Assembly (NCBI GenBank): GCA_003645745.1
Contig: QNCH01000097.1
Coordinates: forward strand, 1-6,422
From: Candidatus Omnitrophota bacterium
Lineage (GTDB): Bacteria > Omnitrophota > Gorgyraeia > B26-G9
DNA: 6,422 bases
Reading direction: 5' to 3'
The notes below the pieces were generated by a model. That model was given only the letters and a program-made list of their open reading frames with translations, did not search any database and had not been told where the DNA came from. The translations under genes were made by a program, and so were the position numbers. Below are positions 1 through 5,555 of the stretch, one piece after another; within the stretch, counting starts at the first letter, position 1; each line of letters starts with the position of its first letter.

Positions 1-94
1 TTAAAATGGTTTAATTTTCAATTAAAATTAAGAAATTTAATCATTCATTTCAAATTATAAATTAACGTTGACTGGTGGTCTCTTTTAATTTATT
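1..94. other. A/T-rich non-coding left flank
   Basis: No open reading frame with a credible start is visible here. Bases 11-18 (TTAATTTT) and 24-31 (AAAATTAA) form a perfect 8-bp A/T-only hairpin with a 5-base loop. A TTGACT hexamer at 68-73 resembles a -35 box, but the best -10 at normal spacing (TATTTA, 91-96) is poor, so I do not call a promoter. Any upstream gene lies outside the window. Confidence 0.5.
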
Positions 95-123
95 TATCCT
101 CAAACCTATTACGTTTGAGGATA
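95..123. repeat. Solo palindromic end of the 170-bp repeat family
   Basis: TATCCTCAAAC (95-105) and GTTTGAGGATA (113-123) are perfect 11-bp inverted repeats around a 7-base loop. Bases 101-119 (CAAACCTATTACGTTTGAG) are identical to the reverse complement of the left terminus of copy C (5529-5696). That is a 19-base exact match, too long to be chance in a window of this size. The locus therefore looks like a deletion remnant or minimal derivative of that family, retaining only the terminal sequence folded on itself. No T-run follows on either strand, so it is not a standard intrinsic terminator. The -35 position of the full-length elements has been replaced here, although a TATAAA remains just to the right (122-127). 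Confidence 0.7.
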
Positions 124-142
124 TAAAAAAAAGATTTTTGTC

Positions 143-207
143 ATTCCCTGCATAGCAGGACAGACACCCGCAATTTTTTAGCGGGCATTGTCCTGCTTGC
201 AGGGAAT
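143..207. repeat. REP-like 65-bp hairpin (ATTCCCTGC...GCAGGGAAT)
   Basis: The outer arms ATTCCCTGCA (143-152) and TGCAGGGAAT (198-207) pair perfectly. After a single-base bulge, AGCAGGACA (154-162) pairs with TGTCCTGCT (189-197). An inner stem CCCGC (167-171) / GCGGG (181-185) closes a 9-base A/T-rich loop. The outer GTCATTCCC...GGGAATC pattern resembles short intergenic repeats known from many bacterial genomes, such as the ATTCCC-N8-GGGAAT dRS3 repeats of Neisseria. I infer a REP-like element rather than a terminator because no T-tract follows. It ends 28 bases before the next gene start and, if transcribed, would form a strong hairpin in that leader. Confidence 0.75.
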
Positions 208-235
208 CTAATTTAATCGCAAAAGGGGATAAATA

Positions 236-508
236 ATGGAAGATGAATTTAAATTTTTGCGGGCTGCAGGAGTAATTTTTAAGGGTTTAGCAGTAATTTC
301 AGCGATTTTTTTTCTTATTGTATCTGTGATTGTGCTTTTTGGCGGCGGTGGCGCGGATACTCCTCGTATGGTTAGTTTGGTATTTTTATTAGGCGGTTTT
401 TTTTATTTTTTTATTTTTTTATCTATTGCGGAAATTTGCCGGATTTTGATGCGTATTTTTGATAATGTAGATAAAACACTTGATTTACTGGAAGGGAAAG
501 CTGATTAA
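236..508 (+). CDS. Small two-helix membrane protein, function unknown
   Basis: This 90-residue protein has a short charged N-terminus (MEDEFKFLR). It continues with a first hydrophobic helix at about residues 13-36, a glycine-rich turn (GGGG, then DTPR), a second hydrophobic helix at about 45-67, and a charged amphipathic tail ending in DNVDKTLDLLEGKAD. It should be an inner-membrane hairpin protein, with the acidic C-terminal tail probably on the same side as the N-terminus. The ATG at 236 is preceded by AAAAGGGG at 221-228 with 7-base spacing, which supports both expression and the start. I do not recognise a family and see no catalytic motif. It stands alone, with the REP-like hairpin just upstream and a 148-base gap before the PilZ gene, so an operon is not evident. 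The frame is intact, and the gene is probably real because of its good ribosome binding site and coherent topology. Confidence 0.75.
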   Translation: MEDEFKFLRAAGVIFKGLAVISAIFFLIVSVIVLFGGGGADTPRMVSLVFLLGGFFYFFIFLSIAEICRILMRIFDNVDKTLDLLEGKAD

Positions 509-613
509 AGGCTTGCTTCATTCCGAATAAGGGGCTGTAATTTTTTACTGAATATGGAGAGGAGGTGGTGGAGGCAAAGAGGACAATTTTGTAAGGGTAG
601 GTTGTGGCCTGTT

Positions 614-622
614 TGTTACAAT
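614..622 (+). promoter_or_regulatory. Candidate extended -10 for the PilZ gene
   Basis: TG-T-TACAAT at 614-622 fits an extended -10 element (TGnTAtAAT, one mismatch in the hexamer). It lies 35 bases before the PilZ start. No good -35 is present at the expected distance, which extended -10 promoters can tolerate. This is a weak call made from motif matching alone. Confidence 0.25.
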
Positions 623-656
623 TTTTAGATAATATATTTCTATATGGAGATGGATT

Positions 657-1016
657 ATGAAAATAAAGGATTTTATGTCAGACCGCAGAAAATTTGTCAG
701 GATTCATTCAGATTTCCCAATTGAAGTTAAACAATTACCGCTAACACATCAGTCTGTGCACAATTCTCTTTCTTTGAATATAAGTGAAGGCGGGGTGCGC
801 ATCTCATTATTTTATTTTTATCCTGTAAATTCCAAAGTTAATCTTACTTTATTTACCGCAAAAGATGATCTTCCTTTTAAAGCATTGGGCAAGGTCTCAT
901 GGGTTGAGCGTGTTCCTTATCAGGAACGTTATAGATTAGGTGTTGAATTTGTAGATTTAAATGATACGCATCGTAACCAATTGAGGCGTATAATCAATAG
1001 AATATCAGGCCTTTAA
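657..1016 (+). CDS. Single-domain PilZ protein, predicted c-di-GMP receptor
   Basis: This 119-residue protein is almost entirely one PilZ domain. The two diagnostic ligand-binding motifs are intact: RxxxR at residues 11-15 (R-K-F-V-R) and (D/N)xSxxG at 41-46 (N-I-S-E-G-G). PilZ domains with both motifs bind cyclic di-GMP and alter motility, polysaccharide export or other outputs by protein-protein contact. No second domain, signal peptide or membrane segment is present, so it should be a cytoplasmic stand-alone adaptor. The remaining sequence fits the PilZ six-stranded barrel plus C-terminal helix (SWVERV, YRLGVEFVDL, then a basic helix). The ATG at 657 follows GGAGA (646-650) with 6-base spacing. 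The gene is convergent with the large helicase gene. No diguanylate cyclase, flagellar or pilus gene is in view, so the output is unknown. Confidence 0.92.
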   Translation: MKIKDFMSDRRKFVRIHSDFPIEVKQLPLTHQSVHNSLSLNISEGGVRISLFYFYPVNSKVNLTLFTAKDDLPFKALGKVSWVERVPYQERYRLGVEFVDLNDTHRNQLRRIINRISGL

Positions 1017-1072
1017 AATTGGGAATAGTATTTTTATAGAATTTTTTAGTCTGTATGAGTTGTCTAATCATT

Positions 1073-1217
1073 CGCTCGTGACCGCATCTTGAAATGTTTT
1101 TCTATCGCCAAACCTCAATGCAGCAAGCTGCGTCTGCGGTTTAACTTAGAATAGAACGTTCCAATCTAGGGCACAAGGAAACACCTAAATTTTACAAACC
1201 AATTGCGTTTGAGTATA
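1073..1217 (-). repeat. Repeat family copy A, inverted and truncated
   Basis: Read on the minus strand, this locus matches copy B closely. The first 65 bases from its left terminus (TATACTCAAACGCAATTGG onward, starting at 1217) differ from B at only about three positions. Similarity continues through the central hairpin (GCAGC-AA-GCTGC at 1120-1131, enclosed by AAACC at 1110-1114 and GGTTT at 1138-1142) to GCATCTTGAAA at about 1084. The distal terminal arm, ending in CGTTTGAGTATA in B and C, is missing or unrecognisable beyond about 1073. The element is therefore 3'-truncated or has diverged. Its intact left end points toward the helicase gene and carries a strong promoter match reading into that gene antisense. 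Confidence 0.85.
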
Positions 1218-1219
1218 AT
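1191..1219 (+). promoter_or_regulatory. Outward promoter of repeat copy A (TTTACA-17-TATAAT)
   Basis: TTTACA (1191-1196) matches the sigma70 -35 consensus at five of six bases, and TATAAT (1214-1219) is a perfect -10; the spacer is exactly 17 bases. It lies inside the terminal inverted repeat and points out of the element, rightward. Transcription would start about 1226 and run antisense into the last codons of the endonuclease Q-helicase gene. This is the best promoter match noticed in the window. Whether it fires, and whether the antisense RNA has any role, is inference. Confidence 0.6.
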
Positions 1220-1224
1220 TATCT

Positions 1225-1264
1225 GAAGTTTTTTTTAAAAAAAAGTTGGTTGAACTTCTTTTTT
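1225..1264 (+). terminator. Possible weak terminator at convergent gene ends
   Basis: GAAGTT (1225-1230) and AACTTC (1253-1258) form a stem around an A/T-rich interior that can itself pair (TTTTTTAAAAAA), and six T residues follow (1259-1264). On the plus strand this could stop transcripts from the PilZ gene. It overlaps the last codons of the leftward helicase gene, so those bases are also explained by coding for a lysine/phenylalanine-rich C-terminus. The stem is A/T-rich and the call is weak. Confidence 0.3.
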
Positions 1265-4200
1265 GTTCGTTTTTTTCTGTTTAAGTTTTGTTAATTCTAT
1301 TAAGTTTTTTTCTATGGCTGCAAGAAAAGGGCTTTTTGGTAATAGGTAATTTCTGTTAAAAATAAATCTATTTTTTGCGTAAGAAAGAAATAAAAATTGT
1401 TTTGCCCTGGTCATTCCTACATAAAGAAGCCGTTTTTCCTCTGCAGGATTAGATTTTTGGTTTTCAAATAAAGAGTAAGGCAAAAGTCCATCTTCACACC
1501 CAATAATAAACACACATTTAAATTCTAAGCCTTTTGCAGAATGCAAGGTCATTAAACTTACATTCTCAAGTTTAGGCTGATATATGTCTAAGCCTGAGCT
1601 GAGCGCGGTAAATTTTAAGAATTCTGATAAATTATTGCCAAAATTATCTGATAGCCCAAGTAATTTTTTGATCAGGTTTTGGTTTAAAGTTTTATTGTCC
1701 TTAAAATAAATTGCGATAATTTTTACAAGCGTATTCTTAATTGATTTTTCAGACACAAGATCTTGTTTAAGGTGTATAATTTTTTCTTTTGAAATATTTT
1801 CTTTACGCAGCAGTATATCTTCTAAAAAATTATTAGCTGGATTATAATAAAGTCTTAGCAGCGCAATAATTGTTTTTATTGGCTCTTGCTTAAAAAAAAC
1901 ATCTTCTGTGATTGTTTGAAAGGGAATACTATGGTCATTAAAAGCTTTTTCTATTACAGGTAATTGAGCTTTTATTCTACAAAGTACCGCAAAATCAGAT
2001 AAGCTGTTTATTTCGGCCTTCTGTTCTCCTGTGCTGACATTACTGTCTAAGGAAAAAAATCTCAAGCCTCCAATCATTTCTTCTATGGTTCGGGCAATAA
2101 ATTCTGCTTCACTTTTATCTGAAGTATTTTCTGTGATTTTAGTTTTAATCCCTTGTTTTAATCCTTGTATAAAATTAAAATTTTCTTGTTTATCTTTAAT
2201 TATTTTTCCTGCTGCTTTTAGAATATAGTCAGAGCAGCGGTAACTTTTTCCCATTTTATAGATACTTAGTTTTTTAGAATAGTCATTACTGAATTGTTTA
2301 ATAAATTTTGCATCTGCTCCGCGGAACCCATAAATCGCCTGGTCAGGGTCTCCAATTGCGAACAGATTTGAATTTTTATCAGGCATTAAATATTTGATTA
2401 GTTGATACTGGCTAAAATTTATGTCCTGATATTCATCAATCATTATATAGAGATATTTTTTTCTATATGAGTTTAATGTTTCAGGATAATTTTTAAAAAG
2501 CATTACTGTTTGGTAAATTAAATCTTCAAGATCAAATAAATTTTGGCTTTTGAGTGTATCCTCATAAGCAATAAAAATTTTGCTTAAGTTTTTGTCTGTA
2601 ATTTCATTTGCTGTGTCCAAATTTTGTTTAATCGCAGTAATGGACTGGGAAATTTGCTTAGCTTTTTTTTCTGGAATTTCAAGTTTATGTTTAAGCAAAA
2701 TTTGTTTATCAGATGAGTCAATAATAGAAAAATTATTTTTTCTACCTGTTTTTTCTATATATTCTTTTAAAATAGAAAAGCCAAAACTGTGAAATGTGTA
2801 GATATTAAGCTTATCTGAAATTGTTTTATCTTTGATGCGTTGTGTTATTTCATTAGCTGCTTTATTGGTAAAAGTTATGGTTAAAATGTTTTCAGGCAAT
2901 ATGTTTTTTTGTTTAATTAAATATAATATTCTGTGTGTAATAACTCTGGTTTTTCCTGTTCCAGGGCCGGCAATGATTAGCGCGGGAAAGTTAAAATGAT
3001 TTACTGCTTTTTGCTGCTCTTGATTGAGCGTTTTAGGTAATTTTGCCTGTGACGCATCTTCTGCAAGATTAGATAAATTTTCCCTTAATGCCTGATATTG
3101 AGATAGATCGAAATTAATCAGATTTCTTGTTGGCGCAACAGATTGTTTTTTATTCGTAATATCTGTAAAAAGAGATTGCTGATTGAAATATTTTACATCC
3201 TCTGGCTTAAAAACTTTTATTTTGCCATATTCTCCGTCAAATCCTTCCTGAATGTAAACTTTTTTCCCCCGCACTCTTTTGATTGCTTCAGCGATTAGTT
3301 CACCGCAGTTTTGTTTTATTTTTTCAAGCGGAGTATTTAGAAGAATTTCAAGTTCAGGGCCGTTTTTGGCAATTATAGGATCATATAATGCGCAGACTTT
3401 TTTTGAATTTACTCCTGTGCAGGCAATTTCAGATAAAATTTCTTTTAAAGGGATAATAGAATGAAAGGGCAGGCGGTTTTTCCTTTGAGATAAATCTTGT
3501 CTGTCAGACAATTGCATTACCCTGTTCATTACTCCAACAGTAACTTTTTTGCCGCACACAGGGCATAGCCCATGATTTTTTAATGTTTGTAAAGGGTCTA
3601 AGCACACCTTGCATTTTCTATGTCCGTCATAATGGTATTTGCCTTCCTGGGGGAAAAGGTCTATTGTGCCCAGAAATTTTTTGCTTACAGGATTTTTCAT
3701 CGCATTAATGATTGCTGTATAAGAAAGTTCAGTATCAAAAAGATTCGCGTTTCTGCCTAATTTTTCAGGGGAATGCGCGTCAGAATTAGAAATAAGCGTA
3801 TATTTGTCTAAAAAACTGCACATCCAATGCATTGGCGCGTCTGTTGAAAGCCCTGTTTCTACAGCAAAAATATATTTTGTTAAATCCTGGTAACATTCCT
3901 GTATTGTGTTAAATCCTGATTTATCTCCCAAAACAGAGAACCATGGTGTCCAGATATGGGCAGGAATAAAAAATATCTGTTCAGACGCTTCTAATGCTAT
4001 TTCTAAAAGATTTTTAGAATCAAGACCTAAAATCGGCCGGCCGTCAGAAGTGATATTACCGCGAAGGGAAAGTTTCTGTTGAATTTTTTCTACGGTTTCA
4101 AAGTCAGGGGCTAAAATAACATTGTGTACTTTGCGTACTTTATTATATTTTTTATAAATGCTGCTGATTTCAGATGTGAGCAAAAATCTTGGTTCATTTT

Positions 4201-4447
4201 CGCAAGAAGCAGGAACTTGTAGAGGCATGGTTTTTCTGATTTTATTTTTTAGTTTAAAAAGGCCAGGTTCTGCTGGCTCTAATTTTTCTTTTAATTCCTG
4301 TGTCCATCCTGGATGGGTAAAGTCACCTGTGCCAACAACCTTTATCCCTTTAATCTGCGCCCAATAGTCTAAATATTCAGGTACAAGAATTTTACTTGTT
4401 GCGATTGAATAATGCGAATGGATATGAAAATCAGCAATAAATTTCAT
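1235..4447 (-). CDS. Endonuclease Q-UvrD/PcrA helicase fusion, DNA repair
   Basis: This 1070-residue protein joins two complete repair enzymes. Residues 1-427 match endonuclease Q (TIGR00375 group), which nicks DNA 5' of deaminated bases such as uracil and hypoxanthine and of abasic sites. It shows PHP metal-site motifs HIH (8-10), GTGDFTH (39-45), E93, H108, PAH (162-164) and NSDAH (221-225), plus a zinc site CxxC (279-282) and CxxC (295-298). Residues 474-1070 are a superfamily 1A helicase: Q motif LNQEQ, Walker A GPGTGKT (494-500), TFTNKAA (525-531), DEYQD (671-675), GDPDQAIYGFRGAD (699-712), SYRC (735-738), TLHSAKGLEF (967-976) and LLYVGMTRAK (1007-1016). All catalytic motifs look intact. 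QQSLF (423-427) and the C-terminal QPTFF (1066-1070) resemble sliding-clamp-binding peptides. The helicase part is shorter than typical PcrA and lacks its long C-terminal tail. The ATG at 4447 starts exactly at the PHP core, although no strong ribosome binding site precedes it. The coupled incision-unwinding role is inferred. Confidence 0.93.
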   Translation of the reverse strand: MKFIADFHIHSHYSIATSKILVPEYLDYWAQIKGIKVVGTGDFTHPGWTQELKEKLEPAEPGLFKLKNKIRKTMPLQVPASCENEPRFLLTSEISSIYKKYNKVRKVHNVILAPDFETVEKIQQKLSLRGNITSDGRPILGLDSKNLLEIALEASEQIFFIPAHIWTPWFSVLGDKSGFNTIQECYQDLTKYIFAVETGLSTDAPMHWMCSFLDKYTLISNSDAHSPEKLGRNANLFDTELSYTAIINAMKNPVSKKFLGTIDLFPQEGKYHYDGHRKCKVCLDPLQTLKNHGLCPVCGKKVTVGVMNRVMQLSDRQDLSQRKNRLPFHSIIPLKEILSEIACTGVNSKKVCALYDPIIAKNGPELEILLNTPLEKIKQNCGELIAEAIKRVRGKKVYIQEGFDGEYGKIKVFKPEDVKYFNQQSLFTDITNKKQSVAPTRNLINFDLSQYQALRENLSNLAEDASQAKLPKTLNQEQQKAVNHFNFPALIIAGPGTGKTRVITHRILYLIKQKNILPENILTITFTNKAANEITQRIKDKTISDKLNIYTFHSFGFSILKEYIEKTGRKNNFSIIDSSDKQILLKHKLEIPEKKAKQISQSITAIKQNLDTANEITDKNLSKIFIAYEDTLKSQNLFDLEDLIYQTVMLFKNYPETLNSYRKKYLYIMIDEYQDINFSQYQLIKYLMPDKNSNLFAIGDPDQAIYGFRGADAKFIKQFSNDYSKKLSIYKMGKSYRCSDYILKAAGKIIKDKQENFNFIQGLKQGIKTKITENTSDKSEAEFIARTIEEMIGGLRFFSLDSNVSTGEQKAEINSLSDFAVLCRIKAQLPVIEKAFNDHSIPFQTITEDVFFKQEPIKTIIALLRLYYNPANNFLEDILLRKENISKEKIIHLKQDLVSEKSIKNTLVKIIAIYFKDNKTLNQNLIKKLLGLSDNFGNNLSEFLKFTALSSGLDIYQPKLENVSLMTLHSAKGLEFKCVFIIGCEDGLLPYSLFENQKSNPAEEKRLLYVGMTRAKQFLFLSYAKNRFIFNRNYLLPKSPFLAAIEKNLIELTKLKQKKTNKKEVQPTFF

Positions 4448-4455
4448 AAGCTCTT

Positions 4456-4484
4456 ATTCTATCCTGAATTCATCAAATGTGCAA
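4456..4484 (-). promoter_or_regulatory. Candidate proximal promoter of the helicase fusion
   Basis: On the minus strand TTGCAC (4484-4479), a 17-base spacer and TAGAAT (4461-4456) give a moderate sigma70 match; the -10 is five of six. Transcription would begin within a few bases of the ATG at 4447, giving a nearly leaderless mRNA. That would agree with the lack of a good Shine-Dalgarno sequence. It competes with the distal promoter in repeat copy B as an explanation for expression, and both could be used. Confidence 0.3.
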
Positions 4485-4510
4485 TTTAAAAATTATCAAA
4501 AATGTAATCG

Positions 4511-4667
4511 GTGAGAAGCGGTGAAATAATATCCCATTATTCTTCTTTCGCGTTTTTTTTGAGACGAGACATAAAGAGAAACGAGCGAAAAACGGTGATT
4601 TTTTCACCGCTTCTGAATGAAGCGGGGAAGTTCAACTATTGTAAATAATTTTTTAATGTGGGATAAT
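4511..4667 (-). promoter_or_regulatory. Attenuator-like structured leader of the helicase gene
   Basis: Read leftward, toward the helicase gene, four segments can pair in competing ways. CCGCTTC (4625-4619) pairs with GAAGCGG (4613-4607). The overlapping CGGTGA (4609-4604) pairs with TCACCG (4598-4593) and is followed by TTTTT. The whole AGAAGCGGTGAAA (4614-4602) pairs perfectly over 13 bases with TTTCACCGCTTCT (4526-4514). A longer-range stem, TATCCC-AC-ATTA (4665-4654) with TAATGGGATA (4539-4530), can enclose much of this. Mutually exclusive terminator and antiterminator hairpins are the hallmark of transcription attenuation. No ligand-binding riboswitch core or leader peptide is recognisable, so the signal sensed is unknown. 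An alternative is that this is another palindromic mobile element with 13-bp inverted repeats. There is no gene in this 506-base divergent region. Confidence 0.5.
4588..4609 (-). terminator. Intrinsic-terminator-like hairpin in the helicase leader
   Basis: On the minus strand CGGTGA, an A5 loop and TCACCG are followed directly by TTTTT (4592-4588). Flanking AAG/TTT bases can extend the stem with a wobble pair. It lies downstream of the outward promoter in repeat copy B and upstream of the helicase start, so it would end transcription before the gene unless an alternative hairpin forms. On the plus strand the same stem has no T-tract after it. Confidence 0.5.
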
Positions 4668-4691
4668 GATGAGAACAATATAAAATATTGT

Positions 4692-4720
4692 TTTATACTC
4701 AAACGCAATTGGTTTGTAAA
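4692..4720 (-). promoter_or_regulatory. Outward promoter, left end of repeat copy B
   Basis: On the minus strand TTTACA (4720-4715), a 17-base spacer and TATAAA (4697-4692) match a sigma70 promoter at five of six bases in each hexamer. It reads out of the element toward the endonuclease Q-helicase gene, giving a leader of roughly 240 bases that contains the attenuator-like hairpins. A 7-bp hairpin AACAATA/TATTGTT (4674-4692) overlaps the predicted start region. Confidence 0.5.
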
Positions 4721-4870
4721 ATTTAGGCGTTTCCCTGTGCCCTATATTGGAACGTTCTGACCTATCCCAAACCGCAGCTTGCTGCGTTGAGGCTTAGCGA
4801 TAGAAGAACGTTTCAAGATGCAGCGTGAGGGGGACGTTATAAAATTGCAAATTTATTACGTTTGAGTATA
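4694..4870 (+). repeat. Repeat family copy B, full-length 177-bp palindromic element
   Basis: The element runs from TATACTCAAACG (4694-4705) to CGTTTGAGTATA (4859-4870), perfect 12-bp terminal inverted repeats. The arms remain complementary inward with scattered mismatches: the right arm, reverse complemented, follows the left arm through the TTTG, TTTA and CGT-CCCT blocks. An inner stem GGAACGTTCT (4749-4758) / AGAACGTTTC (4805-4814) pairs over ten bases with one wobble, and CGCAGC-TT-GCTGCG (4773-4786) caps it. No transposase or other coding frame is inside. This organisation suits a MITE moved in trans, or a palindromic element with an RNA role. It occupies the space between the divergent helicase and DUF2059 genes. 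Confidence 0.85.
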
Positions 4871-4872
4871 TA
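4845..4872 (+). promoter_or_regulatory. Outward promoter, right end of repeat copy B
   Basis: TTGCAA (4845-4850), a 16-base spacer and TATATA (4867-4872) form a moderate sigma70 match in the right terminal inverted repeat, pointing rightward. The predicted start is about 75 bases upstream of the DUF2059-like gene, which has no better promoter visible. The element would thus supply promoters to both divergent neighbours. Confidence 0.45.
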
Positions 4873-4953
4873 GATGTTCACGCAATCTGAACTGTTGCGT
4901 TTTTACTTTGTCTGGGTTTGAATGTTGGATTTATTGTAAAAAAGGAGGGAAAG

Positions 4954-5445
4954 ATGAAAAAAGTATTTGTTTTAATTGTTATTAGCTTAGCTATGTTTAT
5001 AACATCGGTGAATGCGCAAGAAAATGTACGCAGAAAGTTAGCTGAAGATTTATTGACTTTAACGAAGGTTAAGGAAAACATCGAAAAATCTTTCGATATG
5101 GTTAGACAAATGCAAATGGAGCAATTAGGAGATCTAAGTAATTCAGATATGGAATCGGAAAAAGACGCATCTTTACAGGGAAAAATAATGGATGTTATTG
5201 CTGAGGAAATGAGTTGGGAAAATTTAAAAGAAGATTATACAGAACTTTATGCCGAAACTTTCACTAAAGAAGAATTAGAAGGTATTATTGCATTTTATAA
5301 AACATCTATAGGGAAAAAATTTATAGAAAAACAGCCAGAGTTAATGCAAAAATCTATGCAAATTAGTCAAAAGCAAATGAGAACATTAATGCCTAAGATG
5401 GAAGAATTCAGACAGGAAATAATGAAGAGTTCCGAAGAACAGTAA
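4954..5445 (+). CDS. Secreted DUF2059-like protein
   Basis: This 163-residue protein has a clear Sec signal peptide: a basic MKK start, a hydrophobic core at residues 4-18, and a probable signal peptidase I site after V-N-A (21). The mature part is helical and highly charged. Residues 88-130 carry the DUF2059-type signature, with W88, Y95, LYAETFTKEEL (98-108), IIAFYKTSIGKKF (111-123) and a following KQPEL. DUF2059 proteins are usually periplasmic helical proteins of unknown function in Gram-negative bacteria, so this hints at a diderm host. I start at ATG 4954 rather than an in-frame TTG 36 bases upstream. AAAGGAGGGA (4941-4950) sits directly before the ATG, and the signal peptide begins there. 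The gene is flanked by two same-orientation copies of the repeat element (B and C). No partner gene suggests a role. Confidence 0.88.
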   Translation: MKKVFVLIVISLAMFITSVNAQENVRRKLAEDLLTLTKVKENIEKSFDMVRQMQMEQLGDLSNSDMESEKDASLQGKIMDVIAEEMSWENLKEDYTELYAETFTKEELEGIIAFYKTSIGKKFIEKQPELMQKSMQISQKQMRTLMPKMEEFRQEIMKSSEEQ

Positions 5446-5462
5446 GAAGATGTCTGGCAATA

Positions 5463-5495
5463 GACAGGTTTGAGGGGTAAGGGGTACCCCCTGTC
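5463..5495 (+). terminator. G/C-rich hairpin after the DUF2059 gene, possible terminator
   Basis: GACAGG (5463-5468) pairs with CCTGTC (5490-5495), and inside it GGGTA (5475-5479) pairs with TACCC (5485-5489) around AGGGG. It lies 17 bases after the stop codon and is the only strong hairpin between this gene and the next repeat element. There is no T-tract, so it could instead be a 3'-end stabilising structure or work with Rho. Confidence 0.4.
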
Positions 5496-5526
5496 AATCT
5501 GCGTTTAAAAATATATCAAAAAATAG

Positions 5527-5555
5527 TATATACTCAAACGTAATAGGTTTGTAAA
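5527..5555 (-). promoter_or_regulatory. Outward promoter, left end of repeat copy C
   Basis: On the minus strand TTTACA (5555-5550), 17 bases and TATATA (5532-5527) form a promoter match in the left terminus of copy C. It points leftward, antisense to the 3' end of the DUF2059-like gene about 80 bases away. The same geometry recurs in copies A and B. Confidence 0.45.

Noticed and set aside
554..628. A 24-codon open frame (MERRWWRQRG...) in the gap before the PilZ gene
   Set aside because: There is no ribosome binding site, it is rich in tryptophan and arginine unlike the other proteins here, and it arises from a purine-rich tract.
2031..4367. Several 60-70 residue plus-strand frames opposite the helicase gene
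   Set aside because: They lie wholly within a motif-rich conserved gene on the other strand, lack credible starts and show no recognisable domain.
4537..4572. An 11-codon frame (MSRLKKNAKEE) on the minus strand as a leader peptide for attenuation
   Set aside because: No Shine-Dalgarno sequence precedes it, there is no run of regulatory codons, and it lies after the terminator-like hairpin where a leader peptide could not control that hairpin.
4918..4953. Upstream TTG start for the DUF2059-like protein
   Set aside because: It would place 12 residues before the signal peptide and put the strong AAAGGAGGGA ribosome binding site inside the coding region.
4878..5081. A 67-residue minus-strand frame overlapping the DUF2059-like gene start
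   Set aside because: It is antisense to the well-supported signal peptide coding region and has no independent support.
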